Notes: a model not told the origin generated them from the letters alone. Counted from the stretch's first letter, positions 1-11,599 are shown. The stretch is 64,000 nucleotides of DNA from Isoetes taiwanensis (GCA_021234155.1 JAJEKV010000041.1:1738447-1802446), one strand, 5' to 3'. Numbers and translations: made by a program.

Positions 1-1226
1 ATAGACAATGTCTTGTGCAAAGTCAACCGAGATGGAATCTTGTTGAGATGTGTAGATGAAGATGAGTCTGCTCTAATTATCAGAGAGATGCATAAAGGTA
101 TCTGTGGAGGACATTTTGCTGGGGATACTACAGCAAAAAAGATTCTCAGGTCTGGATATTATTGGCCTACTGTTTTTAGAGATTGCTATGAGATCATAAA
201 GACTTGCCATCAATGTCAGATTTTTAGCAAAAGAATTTTATCACCAGCTGCCCTGAATCCTATCGTATCTCCAGGACCTTTTCAGATTTGGGGCCTAGAT
301 TATATTGGCCCCATTAAACCTTCTTCTGCAGGTCAGCATCAACATATCATTGTGGCCACAGACTACTTTACCAAGTGGGCAGAGGCCATACCCCTGAGGC
401 AGGCTAATGCCCTCACAACTGCAAGGTTTTTACATGAATATGTTTGTGTTAGGTTTGGTATTCCTCTCCAGTTGCATTCTGATAGGGGTACACCTTTTGT
501 CAATGAAGTCATTGCTAACTTGTTGAGCATTTTGAAGGTCAAGCATACCAAAAGTTCTTCCTATTACCCTCAAGGTAATGGGCAAGCTGAAGCTACTAAC
601 AAAGTGTTGAAAAATATCTTGCAGAAAACAGTTGAGATCAACAAGAGGGATTGGCATGTCAAAATAGTGGATGCACTTTGGGCTTATAGGGTCTCACCAT
701 CAAAGCAGCTACAAATCACACACATTTCAATTTGGTTTATGGCATAGAGGCAGTTTTACCAGTAGAACTCGAGTTGCCTTCTTTGAGGTTAGCTCATAAA
801 TTATGCTTACCTTTTGAACATGCCTTACAGGAAAGATTGGATGCCTTGTTACATCTAGATGAATACAGAATAGAGGCTGAGAACACTAATTTGTTGAAAA
901 AGGCTAGGGATCTGGCTGCATTTAAGGTTGCACATAAAATACAAGGTATTCTCAGGAAGGGAGAGCTTGTCCTCAAGTGGAATAAGTCAAAGGAAGATTC
1001 AGCTGGCAAATTTGATAATATTTGGGAAGGACCCATTTGTAGTGTTAGAATCTGCAGGTACCAACTCTTATTGGCTACAAGAGGTTGCTTCAGGAATGCT
1101 ATTACCAAACCCTATCAACATCCTGCATTTGAAAAGGTATTGGGACCAGCATGCTTGCTTGTCCCTCTTTTTACACTAAAAAGCTTAAAGATCTACAGTA
1201 GGTTTAGAATAATTAGATCAATTTGA
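1..1226 (+). pseudogene. Ty3/gypsy integrase, OTA (Tat/Athila-like) clade, frameshifted
   Basis: This is the 3' part of a pol gene that enters from the left edge. An N-terminal zinc-binding segment shows the H-x-H-x-C-x-x-C pattern, ending in C-H-Q-C near base 215. The catalytic core follows, with Asp in the GLDYIG segment (about 290-305), Asp in SDRGTPF (about 478-498) and Glu in GNGQAEATN (about 575-600). The reading frame breaks near 710 and resumes from about 720 with a YGIEAVLPVELELPSLR segment, typical of the non-chromodomain Tat/Athila/Ogre lineage. Seen: the motifs and the frame change. Known: these catalyse cDNA insertion. Inferred: a dead copy. No chromodomain follows, unlike the other gypsy elements here. 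Confidence 0.9.
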
Positions 1227-1340
1227 CTTTTGAGCACATTACTTTAATAAGTTGGTTTTATGTTTGTAGGTTGGGCTGACTAGAGAACAGTATAAGTGAT
1301 CCCAAGAAGAGAATGATTACTAATGGTTACCAAGTGTCAT

Positions 1341-1660
1341 ATGCAGGAGCATCCTTTTTTCCATCTCTATTCATCTGTCTTAAAGTATTCCTACCATCCA
1401 TTCAGCCTTCTATTCTTTTTTCCACACCTTAACAGCACTCTGCAAAATCATCTTCACCATCATGGCAGAGTTGCAAGGATTTGAGATTAATTAGTTTGTG
1501 TGTTTCCATGACAGGTGCACCCTTTCTCCATTTTTTCATCTGTCATAAGTAGTCCTACCATCCATCTAAACTCCTTATTTTTGTTTTCACTCCCAAAAGA
1601 AGAAAGCACTCTGCAATTCAGCTTCACCACCATAGCAGAGTTGCAATTTTTGAAGATCAA
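1341..1660 (+). repeat. diverged tandem duplication of about 168 bp downstream of the gypsy integrase
   Basis: Two imperfect copies (about 1341-1480 and 1509-1655) share the order: pyrimidine-rich block, ATCTGTC, CTACCATCCATC, CACTCTGCAA, CTTCACCA and GCAGAGTTGCAA. This non-coding block lies between integrase and the presumed 3' LTR, where Tat/Athila-type elements often carry long spacers. Confidence 0.55.
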
Positions 1661-1740
1661 GGAGGAGACATATATTTTCTTGTTTTGGCAAAATCTCAAC
1701 ACTTGCACATTCACTTCATCTCCATTCCATCACCACCCCA

Positions 1741-1875
1741 TATTCACACTCACTCTTGCCTTTTTCACTCACCATATTCCATTCATATCATCCTATCACC
1801 ACATTCACACTCACTCTTGCCTTTTTCACTCACCATATTCCATTCATGTCATCCTATCACCACATTCACACTCAT
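1741..1875 (+). repeat. 61-bp tandem repeat, two full copies and a partial third
   Basis: The unit beginning TATTCACACTCACTC at 1741 recurs at 1802 with only a few substitutions, and its first bases recur at 1863. The region is C/T-rich and its open frames are by-products of the repeat. Confidence 0.8.
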
Positions 1876-2015
1876 TCCACCAACACTTGCACTTTACACT
1901 CTCACTCTATCATGTTCTCACTTGGACACCTTGGTACAAAGTTGAAGACCCCTCTATTTATTCACTTTTGACATTACATGGCTGAGGGGACCAGCCATTT
2001 TCTTGTTTTGGCGAG

Positions 2016-2038
2016 ATGTTGCCCCCAAAGGGCAACAT
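2016..2038. repeat. perfect 9-bp inverted repeat, possible start of the 3' LTR
   Basis: ATGTTGCCC at 2016-2024 and GGGCAACAT at 2030-2038 flank a 5-base loop. The TGTTG sequence just after a purine-rich stretch (GCTGAGGGGA, 1981-1990) would suit an LTR start for the gypsy element at 1-1226, but the matching 5' LTR is outside the window. The block 2040-2760 that would then be LTR is non-coding. Confidence 0.35.
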
Positions 2039-2759
2039 ATTAATTGTGGTCTATGCATTCAAGCTATGTTAAGCCATTTTGGAAGACTAGGTCAAAGTTT
2101 GGAAGAACTTGGCATTCAACATTGATGTAGAGGTCAAAGGATGCTTACCTTCTAGGTCAACAAGGGCTCAAGTTAAAAGTTCACAAGAGGTATTTTATTT
2201 GTGGTCAAATGCTTAGTCAAGAATATACTCTAGAAGAATCTGGGTTATGAAGTTTGGAAGACATCTTTTAAAGTTTGGAAGTTAAAAGATTGGAAGACTC
2301 CTGTACACATGGCACCAAATCCTGGTTCTCTCTTTCTTTCCCACCTCTATATTCATGTCTCATTTCCAATTGCCTTTATTTGGCCATTGTGCCCACTTCT
2401 TTACCATACTTGCCAAGTTTGTTTATCTCAAGTATTTCTCTACCCATATTCTCCTTTTCCTTTCATAATACTACCATTAAGATATTTTTCTATCATGATC
2501 CATGCACATCCCCTTGGGTTTCCATTGTTCTATCCTCTCTTACTCCATATTCCTTCACTTTCATGACCATCATTTGTTTTCTTCCTCCTACCCCATGGGA
2601 ACCATTACCTAGGTATTTGTGCCATCTACTATAGCTCCAAATCAGCTCCAAAAATTGAAGGATCACATGGCTACACCCCCATGGTCCAAAGCTTGCTAGA
2701 TTTCCATAATATCTAACACATGTAATTCTTATTGGCAAGATGCTTTAGCATATTCTGTG

Positions 2760-3780
2760 TTTCGGGGTGTTTTTAAAAAAAGAAAAAAAAAATAGTCAGC
2801 GTCACGTTCTGTTCTTTCTCTGATCTATCTTTATCTAATCGATTCTAGATAGCCAGATCTGTGCTACTAAAACTGCGTCAGATTTCCGGGCAAATTTGTT
2901 GCTCCACTCTTGAAGTATCCGCAGGGCCTTCCCAATGGGATCAAGATTTTGATCTTCGAAGAAATGCTTGGGTTAAAAGGGCCGAAATCCTCAGGCCAAG
3001 TCCGGCGAAATCCCATGGCCATATCCGTAGCTTCTGCATGATTTGTGCTATACCTATCTTCAGAAAATCTACCCAAACCTATTCCGGCCAAGCTTAATCA
3101 AAGGTAGTTTTCAGATTGAAACTTAATCAAAGGTCTGCACTCTAGATCATCGGTCATGCCCAAAAACGTGGCCTGCGGCCTAGCCTGCCTCTGCTGCTAA
3201 AATATATACCCAGTCCAGGACCGATCATAATTCGCCTTTCTTTTGCTCTGCAGTGTGGAATAATCGCCGGAATGAATTGGGTAGGTTAGGCTCATTCGGT
3301 GCGGAAAAGACAGCAGAATAGACAGTTTTAACCATGGCAGCCATGGCTAGATAAAAAGGGAGCTTCGAAAAGCTTGGCTACGGCCCCATTTGCTTTCATC
3401 GAATTTACCATTAATGTAATTCAAGCAAATCCTTAACAATTCTTCTTACTTTTGTAATACCAAGCTTAACCTCCGCCATAGCCATAGCCATAGCCAGCCA
3501 ATCATTCTGTTCATTCTGGAAAAATAATTGTGGTGGATAATCCACTATCGCCCACACGGAGAAATTCCAAGGCCAAACGCCGCCCCACATCTGACTACTG
3601 GGCCACTGCGAACTGTTGAGCGCCATTTTTTTGTTGGCTGTCAACGCCCGTTACAGCCAAGAATCCGACCCATTTTCTCAGACGAAGCAGATCATCCCGG
3701 AAGCCTAAATATCTGCCGATTTCTGTATATCAGAGGCCGATTTGCCAATTCATAGCAAGATTCAACTTTTTCTTCTCTAA
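2760..3780. other. non-coding interval, nothing recognised
   Basis: There is an A-rich tract at about 2774-2792 and a short GCCATA microsatellite near 3474-3497. The open frames are short, overlap on both strands and match no family I know. Part may be promoter-proximal sequence of the exon fragment at 3992. Confidence 0.4.
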
Positions 3781-3823
3781 TCACCTTCTAATCTAGATGT
3801 TTATGCAGCCGAACCTGTTTCTG

Positions 3824-3832
3824 TATAAATAG
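3824..3832 (+). promoter_or_regulatory. TATA box upstream of the TH2-like fragment
   Basis: TATAAATAG lies 168 bases before the ATG at 3992. Transcription would start near 3855 and leave a leader of about 135 bases, a normal plant promoter geometry. An alternative is a TATA box in an unrecognised LTR. Confidence 0.45.
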
Positions 3833-3991
3833 AAGAGGCGACTCCATTCTTAACTCGTTCGACTCAGCCCAGCCTACAGTACTCGCCTTCTTACAGCCAA
3901 AGACATTTCAGAACTAGTGAATTTCTAATCCTTGACAATACAATATCAAGAGTTCTTGTTAGATTTGAGCCCTTAATTTCATCCTTGCTAC

Positions 3992-4376
3992 TTGGAAATG
4001 GTGCATCCAAAGAATTTTGTGTTTGTTGTCGATTTCGACAATACATGTTCAGTTGAAGATACCTCTGACCTTTTAATTAGCTTGGGAAGAAAAGAGGCCT
4101 GCTATGAAGATATTATCACAATTCTTTGTCAAAATATTGAGAATTTTCTTGTTGATATTTCTACTAGTTCCAAAGATCCTAGGGGTTTCTTAAAGCAGCT
4201 TGAGGAATTTGAGAAAACAACAATCAACAGGTGATGGAACATTCTCTTCTCAAAGGAATTCCTACACAGTTGCTTCTCATCAATCCAGAATCACTTGGCT
4301 ATTGCAGAAGAAAATGTTGGACGTTAACTGGGGTCCAATTGCACAGTTTGAATAATAGGCCGCCGCGATAAATTTC
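3992..4376 (+). pseudogene. fragment of TH2-like HAD phosphatase (thiamine phosphate phosphatase)
   Basis: The frame from ATG 3992 begins with a HAD motif I, DFDNT (aspartate nucleophile D-x-D-x-T), followed by C-S-V-E-D-T-S, close to the HAD domain of plant TH2, which dephosphorylates thiamine monophosphate. About 65 residues later comes an LEEFEKTTINR segment that fits the conserved helix of the same domain. The frame stops at 4232-4234, but after a one-base shift the next residues (VMEHSLLKGI) continue the family pattern, so a single-base deletion is likely. An intron donor at 4231 (CAG/GTGATG) is the alternative; continuity of the homology across it argues for a frameshift. Only about 90 residues remain of a much longer protein. 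Family recognition is from memory of the motif context. Confidence 0.5.
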
Positions 4377-4379
4377 TTG

Positions 4380-5530
4380 TATTTATAATACCCCTAAAGG
4401 ACCATGGCCAAAATTCCTAAAAATCCAAAATACAGGCATATTCGGGCATATACGCACCAAAATACGTGAACTGTATCGCGAGTTTTGGCAAAAAATACAG
4501 TCTCTAACCCTAGAAATCGGGAATCAGCTTAAATCTCGCCGGAATTGGATCCTTAAGCTCTGTAACACGACTATTATTGGATTCCTCCATCTAAGCAACA
4601 CATTAAGCCTAAAAATATGGTCTGTAATCCCGGGAATCTCAAAATCAAACCTATATACAAGAAGAAATGTACACAGACAATTTTCGAAGGCCCAGAAGCG
4701 CTCAAATCTGACATTGATCAATGTTAAGCATGATCTGAAGGATTCTTGAAGTCTCTGAGTACTCCCCGATCAGATCCAAAGAGATTTGATTGATTTTATC
4801 TTCTAAAATTATTTGATGACCTGAGATTGATATTTTCCAGCAATTGAAGTATTCATTACTATTGTGATTGATTTACCTCCATATCAATGAAAATTTGATG
4901 CCAAGTTGAAGAAATTCTTTCTGATATGATCCTTAACAATTTTGTCTTTCAAAAAATCTTACAGAAAATTCCCCTATGTCTTTAATTGCGTTTGATTCAG
5001 TTGCCACCAATCCTCGAGACATCTGAGACCCATATGCTTTGAGAAAACAAAAAAATATCATTTACAACTCGAGTTAGAAAAATTTGCATTCTGTTTTGAC
5101 TGTTCTTGGCTGTATTTTGCCAAATCCGAATGCAAAAATACCTATGAGCATCCAAATGAAGATCTGACCTCATGCCCACACTCCCTGCTACCCTTGTGAT
5201 ATATTGGCTTTGAAAATTTCCAAAAAAGTGGTCAGGAACTCTAGTTCCAATTTTCTGATCACTGTTTTCCAGTTTGACTGCTATTGACCAATTTTTGACC
5301 CCAATTTAAGCTCAAATATCTCTCAGGAGTATGATCTGACTTAGTAAGGGATTTCACCATTGGATTCCTACAACTTTTTTGTGCCAGTCTAAATCGTTTG
5401 ACCCAACAATTCAATCCATTATCGATTGTTGTACCAATTTGAGTCAAGGTTCCATTTTCTAGAAATGGGAAAGGTATGAAACTTTGAGTTTTTCGCTTTT
5501 TTGTTGGATTTATCTTGCATAGACTGATCA
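4380..5530. other. AT-rich non-coding interval, nothing recognised
   Basis: Only short overlapping open frames occur. No repeat termini, splice-supported exon or family motif was seen. Confidence 0.4.
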
Positions 5531-5619
5531 CCTTAAGTGATCTGGAGGTCCCAACCCCAACTTGGGTCCCTACTCAAGTTGGCTTATTGTGGTTGACCTT
5601 TGAAGCCAGGTTCTGTGTA

Positions 5620-6220
5620 GACAGATCTCCGGCCTGGTAGGTCGAGGACCAAGTTAACTGGTCTAGGAGCATGATGCTCAGCCTTGGGAGGAGTCTAATC
5701 CCCAAGAGGTATTAGCAAGACTAATACTGGCAGTATACACTGTGCCTTGAATAGGCAAGAGTCCAAGAGGACGTGGCATCAGTTGGTAGCCTGATGGATA
5801 GGCCGTATGGGTTGGGAGTCATGACCCCAAACATACGCTGACCTTTGTACGTTGTCTTTCGACCAAAAGATGATGGGATAAAGGTAGAAAGGAAAGGTGA
5901 TGGGTGGCGAGTCCAGTCATTTTCCTTTGCCCTTTGCAGTTTGCTTAAGTTCGTGGAACTTAGAGACAGATTTCTTGTGTGATTCCTGGCATTGAGAAGC
6001 ACAACTGAGGACAGTTGTCTTTTACCCCGGTGGGTTGTTACGATTCTGAGTTAGAATCTGGTTAAGTAACAGTCACCGAGATCTGTATAGACAGATTAGA
6101 GCATGAAGCTCAGCCTTGGGAGAAGCCTAGCGCCCCAAGAGGTATTAGTCAGGCTAATACTAAGTAGTGTACACCACTGTGCCTTGGATAGGCAGAACGT
6201 CCATATGGACATGGCATCAG
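5620..6220 (+). repeat. diverged tandem duplication of an LTR-like module, offset about 435 bp
   Basis: The series CAGCCTTGGGA, CCCAAGAGGTATTAG, GACTAATACT, CACTGTGCCTTG, ATAGGCA, GGCATCAG and TCATGACCCCAAACATACG occurs at about 5664-5840 and again from about 6099 on. It is non-coding and leads into the TATA-box array, so it reads as the upstream half of an LTR or LTR-like promoter. Confidence 0.6.
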
Positions 6221-6707
6221 AGGAGGGTCATGACCCCAAACATACGTTGGTCCTTACAAGTTGCCTTCGGCCAAAGAGGAGGGTCATGACCCCAAACATA
6301 CGTTGGTCCTTACAAGTTGCCTTCGGCCAAAAGGCAGCCAATTAAGGCCAGAGGGCAAAAGGCTAAAGGGGAGTACAGCATATAAATAGAGAAGAGGACA
6401 TATAAATAGGGAAGAGGACGTTAGAGGAGGGTCATGACCCCAAACATACGTTGGTCCTTACAAGTTGCCTTCGGCCAAAAGGCAGCCAATTAAGGCCAGA
6501 GGGAAAAAGGCTAAAGGGGAGTACAGCATATAAATAGAGAAGAGGACATATAAATAGGGAAGAGGACGTTGAAGGAGGGGGCGTGAGTTTTGGCCATGGG
6601 CTTTTCTTTGTCTCTCTACGCCCGGGACATATAAATAGGGAAGAGGACGTTGAAGGAGGGGACGTGAGTTTTGGCCATGGGCTTTTGCTGTCTCTCTCTG
6701 CTCGGGG
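6220..6707 (+). repeat. nested tandem array (56-, 148- and about 81-bp units)
   Basis: The 15-mer GAGGAGGGTCATGAC starts at 6220, 6276 and 6424. The 148-bp unit 6276-6423 repeats almost exactly as 6424-6571. Its end, with TATAAATAGGG and GAAGAGGACGTT, is part of a third, about 81-bp unit (about 6546-6626 and 6627-6707). The array therefore grew in at least three steps with different boundaries. Confidence 0.85.
6381..6638 (+). promoter_or_regulatory. five repeated TATA boxes
   Basis: TATAAATAG occurs at 6381, 6401, 6529, 6549 and 6630, each within a purine-rich context (AGAGAAGAGGACA or AGGGAAGAGGACG). The repeats amplify a core promoter. No open reading frame follows directly; the next recognisable gene (Vti1, minus strand) points the other way. 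Confidence 0.6.
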
Positions 6708-6779
6708 GTGAATCTGAGGATTCTATGGTTGGGTGGAGAGTTCTGCCTTTTCCCTACTGTGTGCTAGGATAAGAACTTA

Positions 6780-8930
6780 GCTGATTCCTGAGTTGGTTTC
6801 GTAACAATGTTGGAAAATGTGAAGCCATAATGACTGCTTCTGCATTCAGAAATGGTCAAATGTAAAGTGGCAGAATATATAGTCATACCTCAGTCAGGAA
6901 GCAACCATGAAATCAAATCAAAAGACATGACGTAATACATTTGTGTCTTTTAGCCATTTAAAGGAAAGCAATAAAGCACAGAAAGTGAGACGTAATGTGA
7001 GTTATTAGAAGATAACTCTTTAATAAAATGTCAATCTTTCGCTAAGTAAACACTCCTTTTCGTTACAAACATGGAAATGGAAATGGAAATGGAAACGGAA
7101 ACGGAAATAAAGAGTTCCTGGAGGTAATAATGTTCCACATTTATAGATCTAAATAAACTGCATATAGCAAATGTTGATTGCCTAAATCAACCTTGTAGGT
7201 CCATTGCAGCTTGATTAGCTCATTGATGTTAGTTTCCAAAAGCTTATTAAAGAAACAAATTGCATCAGGTTTAACAGAATCTGTTCAGTAACAATAATCA
7301 AATTAAGTGGAATATTTTAAAGGCATAGCCACGTAGAATGTACGGCTTGTTGTTCTTTCATCCATATAATACATCAAATTGCGCAAAGGATAAACTGGCA
7401 AAGCATGTCATCATAGCAATTTTAGCTTTCATGAAGCTAAACAAAAAAAGAAGATGTAACATTACCAATAAACTTACCAAAGTAAAGCTCTGAGGTTGTT
7501 GGAAGCACATGAGTGCATCATTGAATAGACGATTTATTAACCAAAGCTTCGTCCCAGCCAGCACATTTTATAGATATTGGCTTGCTCTGCTGTAAAATAT
7601 GGCGTAATCCTCAAATAACTCTTGCCCAGGTACCTAAAATGTTGTCTGAACAATCATATACAATGGACTTTGAAGATGTTGCAGTGTTACTTAAGAAGAT
7701 AATAAGAGTAGTGTGAAGGAAAGCCAACCGAAATGTCAGATTATCTCGGCAAATGATAGCAAAATGTTAATCAGCGCCTAACCAATTCAGTATAGGCAAC
7801 AACATGAATAAAGACGGGCTTGAGCCCATAGATACTTTCACAATATTTTAAGATTCTGTGCTTTTTCCACATAAATGCTGCATATAGCAGAACACATGCA
7901 GTGTAATCATGAAAGTAGAAAAAAGAAACTATACCTGCTTAAATCGTTGTATAATAGACTTTGATCAGAAGCTTCAGCCATGTCACAAAATGCCTGCAGA
8001 TATTGTCAACCCACGTAGAACAGTTAAAGCCACGGCCAAATGCTCCAATTCTCCACAAAATGCTGAAGCTAAGCAAGGTTCAATGCACAAAGATGCTGCT
8101 ATGACCTTGCTCATATTTGTCTACTTTGCTTGGCCAATGGAAATGACTCAATTAAATGTCTATAAGACCATTCAATAGGAAAACAAAAATATTTTCTTCA
8201 TGTAAATCCCATCTTAGACTTAATCATATAAATGGCAACCAGAAAATTGTTTATACCTCTTAAATGTTCCAAGTAGCATTGGAAGTTTGTTTTAAAAAAA
8301 TTGGACGTTTAACTTGCAATCATAACTTGCCATACAGAAATTGATGTCGTCAGTTCTGCATAAAGAATGGCAAAAACAATCAGACTACCTGTGCCCTTGG
8401 CAAGAATTAATATGGTTCCAGACATATAGTGAAAAAATCTTGGCATACAACAATATCGAAATCAGAGAAAGAAGGAATACTTCAGAGAAACACCCTAAAT
8501 GCTCCAAATCTGCTCACCTCCAGCCGAACTTGATGCATTCATCCTTGGGCTGTTCCCTGCGTGTTGGAAAAGGACCAGCTCCTAGTGACGTTTTTTTAGG
8601 TATCAACCTCATGATTCTCAAAGAAAATCATATCTAGAAGAAGGCAGGGGCTGACCCGATACAAAATATGTCCATTCTATGATGAAGAGATAAATCAAAA
8701 GCTCTAGAAGTCCTAAAGGAAAAAGAGAGACACTCGGCATCCATGACGTGAAGAATAAGCGTCCCAGCAATCGTCGGATGCATCCCTCTTGCCACCTGCA
8801 ATCGGATAAGGAAGCATGCCAATCTTTCGATTTTTGGATAAACAGTTTTTTCCCAGCGACTAAAACCCTTAAGACCTTGGGATATCGACCTTAAAAAGAA
8901 AGGTCAAAAAACTTTTGGCCAAACCAGAAA
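6780..8930. other. interval downstream of the SNARE gene, no gene recognised
   Basis: Several short minus-strand stretches look exon-like, for instance the open frame 8634-8822 preceded by a GATTGCAG acceptor-like sequence, and a short ATG frame ending at a CAG/GTATAG donor near 7940. None gives a chain I can assign to a family. It may be long 3' UTR, old gene debris or transposon. A GGAAAT/GGAAAC hexamer run lies at 7071-7108. Confidence 0.3.
7071..7108 (+). repeat. hexanucleotide microsatellite GGAAA(T/C), about six units
   Basis: Consecutive TGGAAA units change to CGGAAA in the last two copies, so the array has an internal variant step. Confidence 0.85.
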
Positions 8931-8968
8931 AATCAAATTAAAGATACATACATAATCATAACTTAACA

Positions 8969-9032
8969 GCTGGATCCTTAGACATCTGTGATCCTTTCCA
9001 GCTGGATCCTTAGACATCTGTGATCCTTTCCA
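8969..9032. repeat. perfect 32-bp tandem duplication in the presumed SNARE 3' UTR
   Basis: The unit starting GCTGGATCCTTAGACATC covers 8969-9000 and recurs without change at 9001-9032, about 165 bases past the stop codon of the minus-strand gene. The perfect match implies a young event. Confidence 0.9.
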
Positions 9033-9196
9033 CACATGAAAAACACACAATCAAATTGGTGCAATAGAAGCAGCACTTGTTTTCAACGCATGAGAGCAAG
9101 AGGCCATATCATGCGCATGACCACAAAAAACATTATAGAAAAATTTTCTTTTTACATGTGCTATATATGCAGCACTAAATTAATATTATACCAGAG

Positions 9197-10806
9197 CTAA
9201 TAACTGATATACTTGAAATAACAGATGAGCAATATGGCTGCCACAAGAACGCTTATCATCCCCCCCATAATCCACTTGTTTTTGCTCATCCTTCTTGCCA
9301 TGCTGTTGAGTATTTTTCTACTTTTGCCAATATTGTCATCCGCTCCATAAAGCTGAAATCGGACAACTTGTTCATGTCAAAATGACGAATCATCAGAACT
9401 GATGTTGCAAATAAAGTGAATTAACCATACCGTAGTAGTTGCATGCAGTAATGTTTGGCGTTGTTGATGCAAACCATGCAGCATTGAAACTCCCAACTCC
9501 TCTGTTTCCAGAAGTTTAACCCTGCTTTCCTTGATCCTGTTTCCAGATTCATTTAACCGATCTGTAGCCAGCAATAGTCGCCCTCGCTGATCATCAGATG
9601 TCTACAAGTATATATGAGTGAAAGCCATTATTTTTGCATCAAAAGTCAGAATATCACGTCTTCAAAGACAGTATCTACAACAAGACCTACTTTATTTATT
9701 AGGCCTAATCTTCAGACAAAATCTTTATCCCAAACAATAACATCACATATTTAATGCCACAAAGATATGTGATAACCAATATACAAGAAATAACATCTAC
9801 AGTAATAACATCTGCATAAGGAAGACATCATCTAAGATTTGCATCGTTTTTTTACTCATCTGAGAAATGACTTGATTGGACCAAGAGGAAATGGAATTTT
9901 AAGCTCAAAACTAAGACTACTCTGAACGAGATTATGGATTTCAAGTTCTTCAACTCTGTGAACCAATTCTTTGTTAAACCAGGGCTTGAATCTATAGCAG
10001 ACAATACCTTGTCAGCAATGCAGCCATTAGAAAATGTGCTTGTAAGTACTAGCATCCATTGCTAAGGAATTAGGCTACACACATTGCGACTAATCTTATT
10101 AAAGCTCGCCATAACTCCATCTACTCAGCCATGATAATGATAAGGTACTGCCTTATAATTAGAAGTCTATTGTTAAGAAACATAAGACAAAGCAATCATC
10201 CCATACCTAAATTATGTTAAGAGCATTTCTCCTGTCTTATTATAAGACCCACTCAGACTTTTTGTATGATAATGACCAAAAAATAAAAAAGATAAGCTAA
10301 TGACACGTACAGTTAAGGAATCACCCAGTCCAGCTTCAAGGAGCTCTTCTCTACTAGTAAGTCTATCATTGGATGCTGCACTTTTCTGCACTTGCCGCTT
10401 CAAGTTAGTTAAATCTGATTTGTATTCCCTCAACTTTGCAAGCAAGGCAGCTGTTTGTGATGGAGGAAGACTTCGAGCTTCCAAGTCCATCCGTCGAATC
10501 TGCCAAGACAGCAAACAACATTAGCCTCTAAAAATTTCTTTTCATCTACGACTCTGTTCGTAGGTACTCACTAAAGACTCTGCTTCATCAATACCAGACT
10601 TCAGTTCAGTCACCTTCTGCTTCTTCTGCTCTGGAAAGACAAAGGCCATCTCTGATTAGCTTCTGCTTCGTCTATTATACATAATTGCCTGGTATATATA
10701 ATAAATAGATACCTCCACTGAGAAGACCAACCGATGTGCATTTTCTGGAAAGATTGGCAGAAAGCTCACAGTATTGCCGCTCATAGCCATGAAAAATATC
10801 ACTCAT
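9197..10806 (-). CDS. VTI1: Vti1-type Qb-SNARE, five coding exons, 222 residues, intact
   Basis: Coding exons (minus strand) are 10806-10713, 10630-10572, 10499-10311, 9601-9431 and 9352-9197; all introns are GT-AG. The sum is 669 nt, 222 residues plus TAG. The N-terminus MSDIFHGYERQYCELSANLS is the hallmark start of plant VTI11-family proteins. Residues about 1-95 form the N-terminal helical bundle with MDLEARSLPPS and LAKLREYKSDL; about 125-190 are the SNARE coiled coil (DRLNESGNRIKES, LETEELGVSML, DDNIGKSRKIL); about 199-216 are a C-terminal membrane anchor. Known role: v-SNARE for traffic between trans-Golgi, prevacuolar compartment and vacuole. The length matches the family (about 221). 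No stop or frameshift was found, and the gene sits between transposons. The VTI11 versus VTI12 subtype was not resolved. Confidence 0.95.
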
Positions 10807-10842
10807 GGTTTTAGCAGCTAATTCTCTCCCCTGAGTTCTTCC

Positions 10843-11325
10843 CTGGAATTAATAGTCACTGCATGCTTGTAAAATACTTCAACCATGAACGCGTTTGTTT
10901 ACAAAAAATATTTATAAGGATATCTATCAATTGGAAATGAGTAACTAGAACAGAAATTAGATAGCATTCCTTTTCCACGTCGTTGGTTTTAGACACTACA
11001 ACCAGGTCAATTGCAAAATTGTGTTTTTGTGCGATTCTAGACGTTCAAACATCATATATTACGCAGAAAGCTTGCAGTTGCAACAAATCTATCTTAACCC
11101 TATCTCTAAATCTCATTTGAGCTACAATTACTGCTCGTGAAAAGAGTACATTCTTGATTAGAGAGAAACGCGAAAATACTAACTTTGATTTTACAACCAA
11201 AACCCGTTTATCGAAGGCAGCTAGCCCGTTTCACTTAGGGTATAAACAATAATGATGTTAAAACATTATAATGGAGGCTTTCTTTAGCTATAAGATAAAA
11301 CAAAGAAAGGAACTCAGTAATTCAC
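10843..11325 (-). other. intron in the 5' UTR of the SNARE gene
   Basis: On the minus strand a donor TCAAG/GTGAA lies at 11326/11325 and an acceptor TTCCAG/GG at 10843/10842, 36 bases before the ATG. The 483-base AT-rich intron would join an upstream leader exon (about 11450-11326) to the start codon exon. Confidence 0.6.
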
Positions 11326-11391
11326 CTTGAATTGCCAAAACCTGAGCGCATCCACTCGTTGAATACCGGATCCACACGGGCTTGGGGCGGA

Positions 11392-11418
11392 GCAGGGCAG
11401 GGCAGGGCAGGGCAGGGC
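11392..11418 (-). repeat. GCAGG pentanucleotide repeat, five units, in the presumed 5' UTR of the SNARE gene
   Basis: Five perfect GCAGG units plus GC lie in the inferred leader exon. On the transcript strand it reads as CCTGC repeats. Such tracts vary in length by slippage. Confidence 0.8.
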
Positions 11419-11599
11419 TTGAGCTAGTCCTCTACTTTTCTTTCAATATTCGATCGCCATAGCCTGCGCTCTGAGTTCTGAGCACTTTAGCTATTCTTTC
11501 TCTCTCACGTACCATAGTTTTTTTTCTCCACGTAAACCACCAGGTGTGAATTCCCGGTGCTTATATTGGCCCCGAAAACCGAGCGCCTTATTTTGTTAA

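Noticed and set aside
2275-2634. 119-codon frame as a membrane protein
   Set aside because: It is a pyrimidine-rich non-coding stretch that reads as S/P/L/F-rich text in two frames. No homology pattern.
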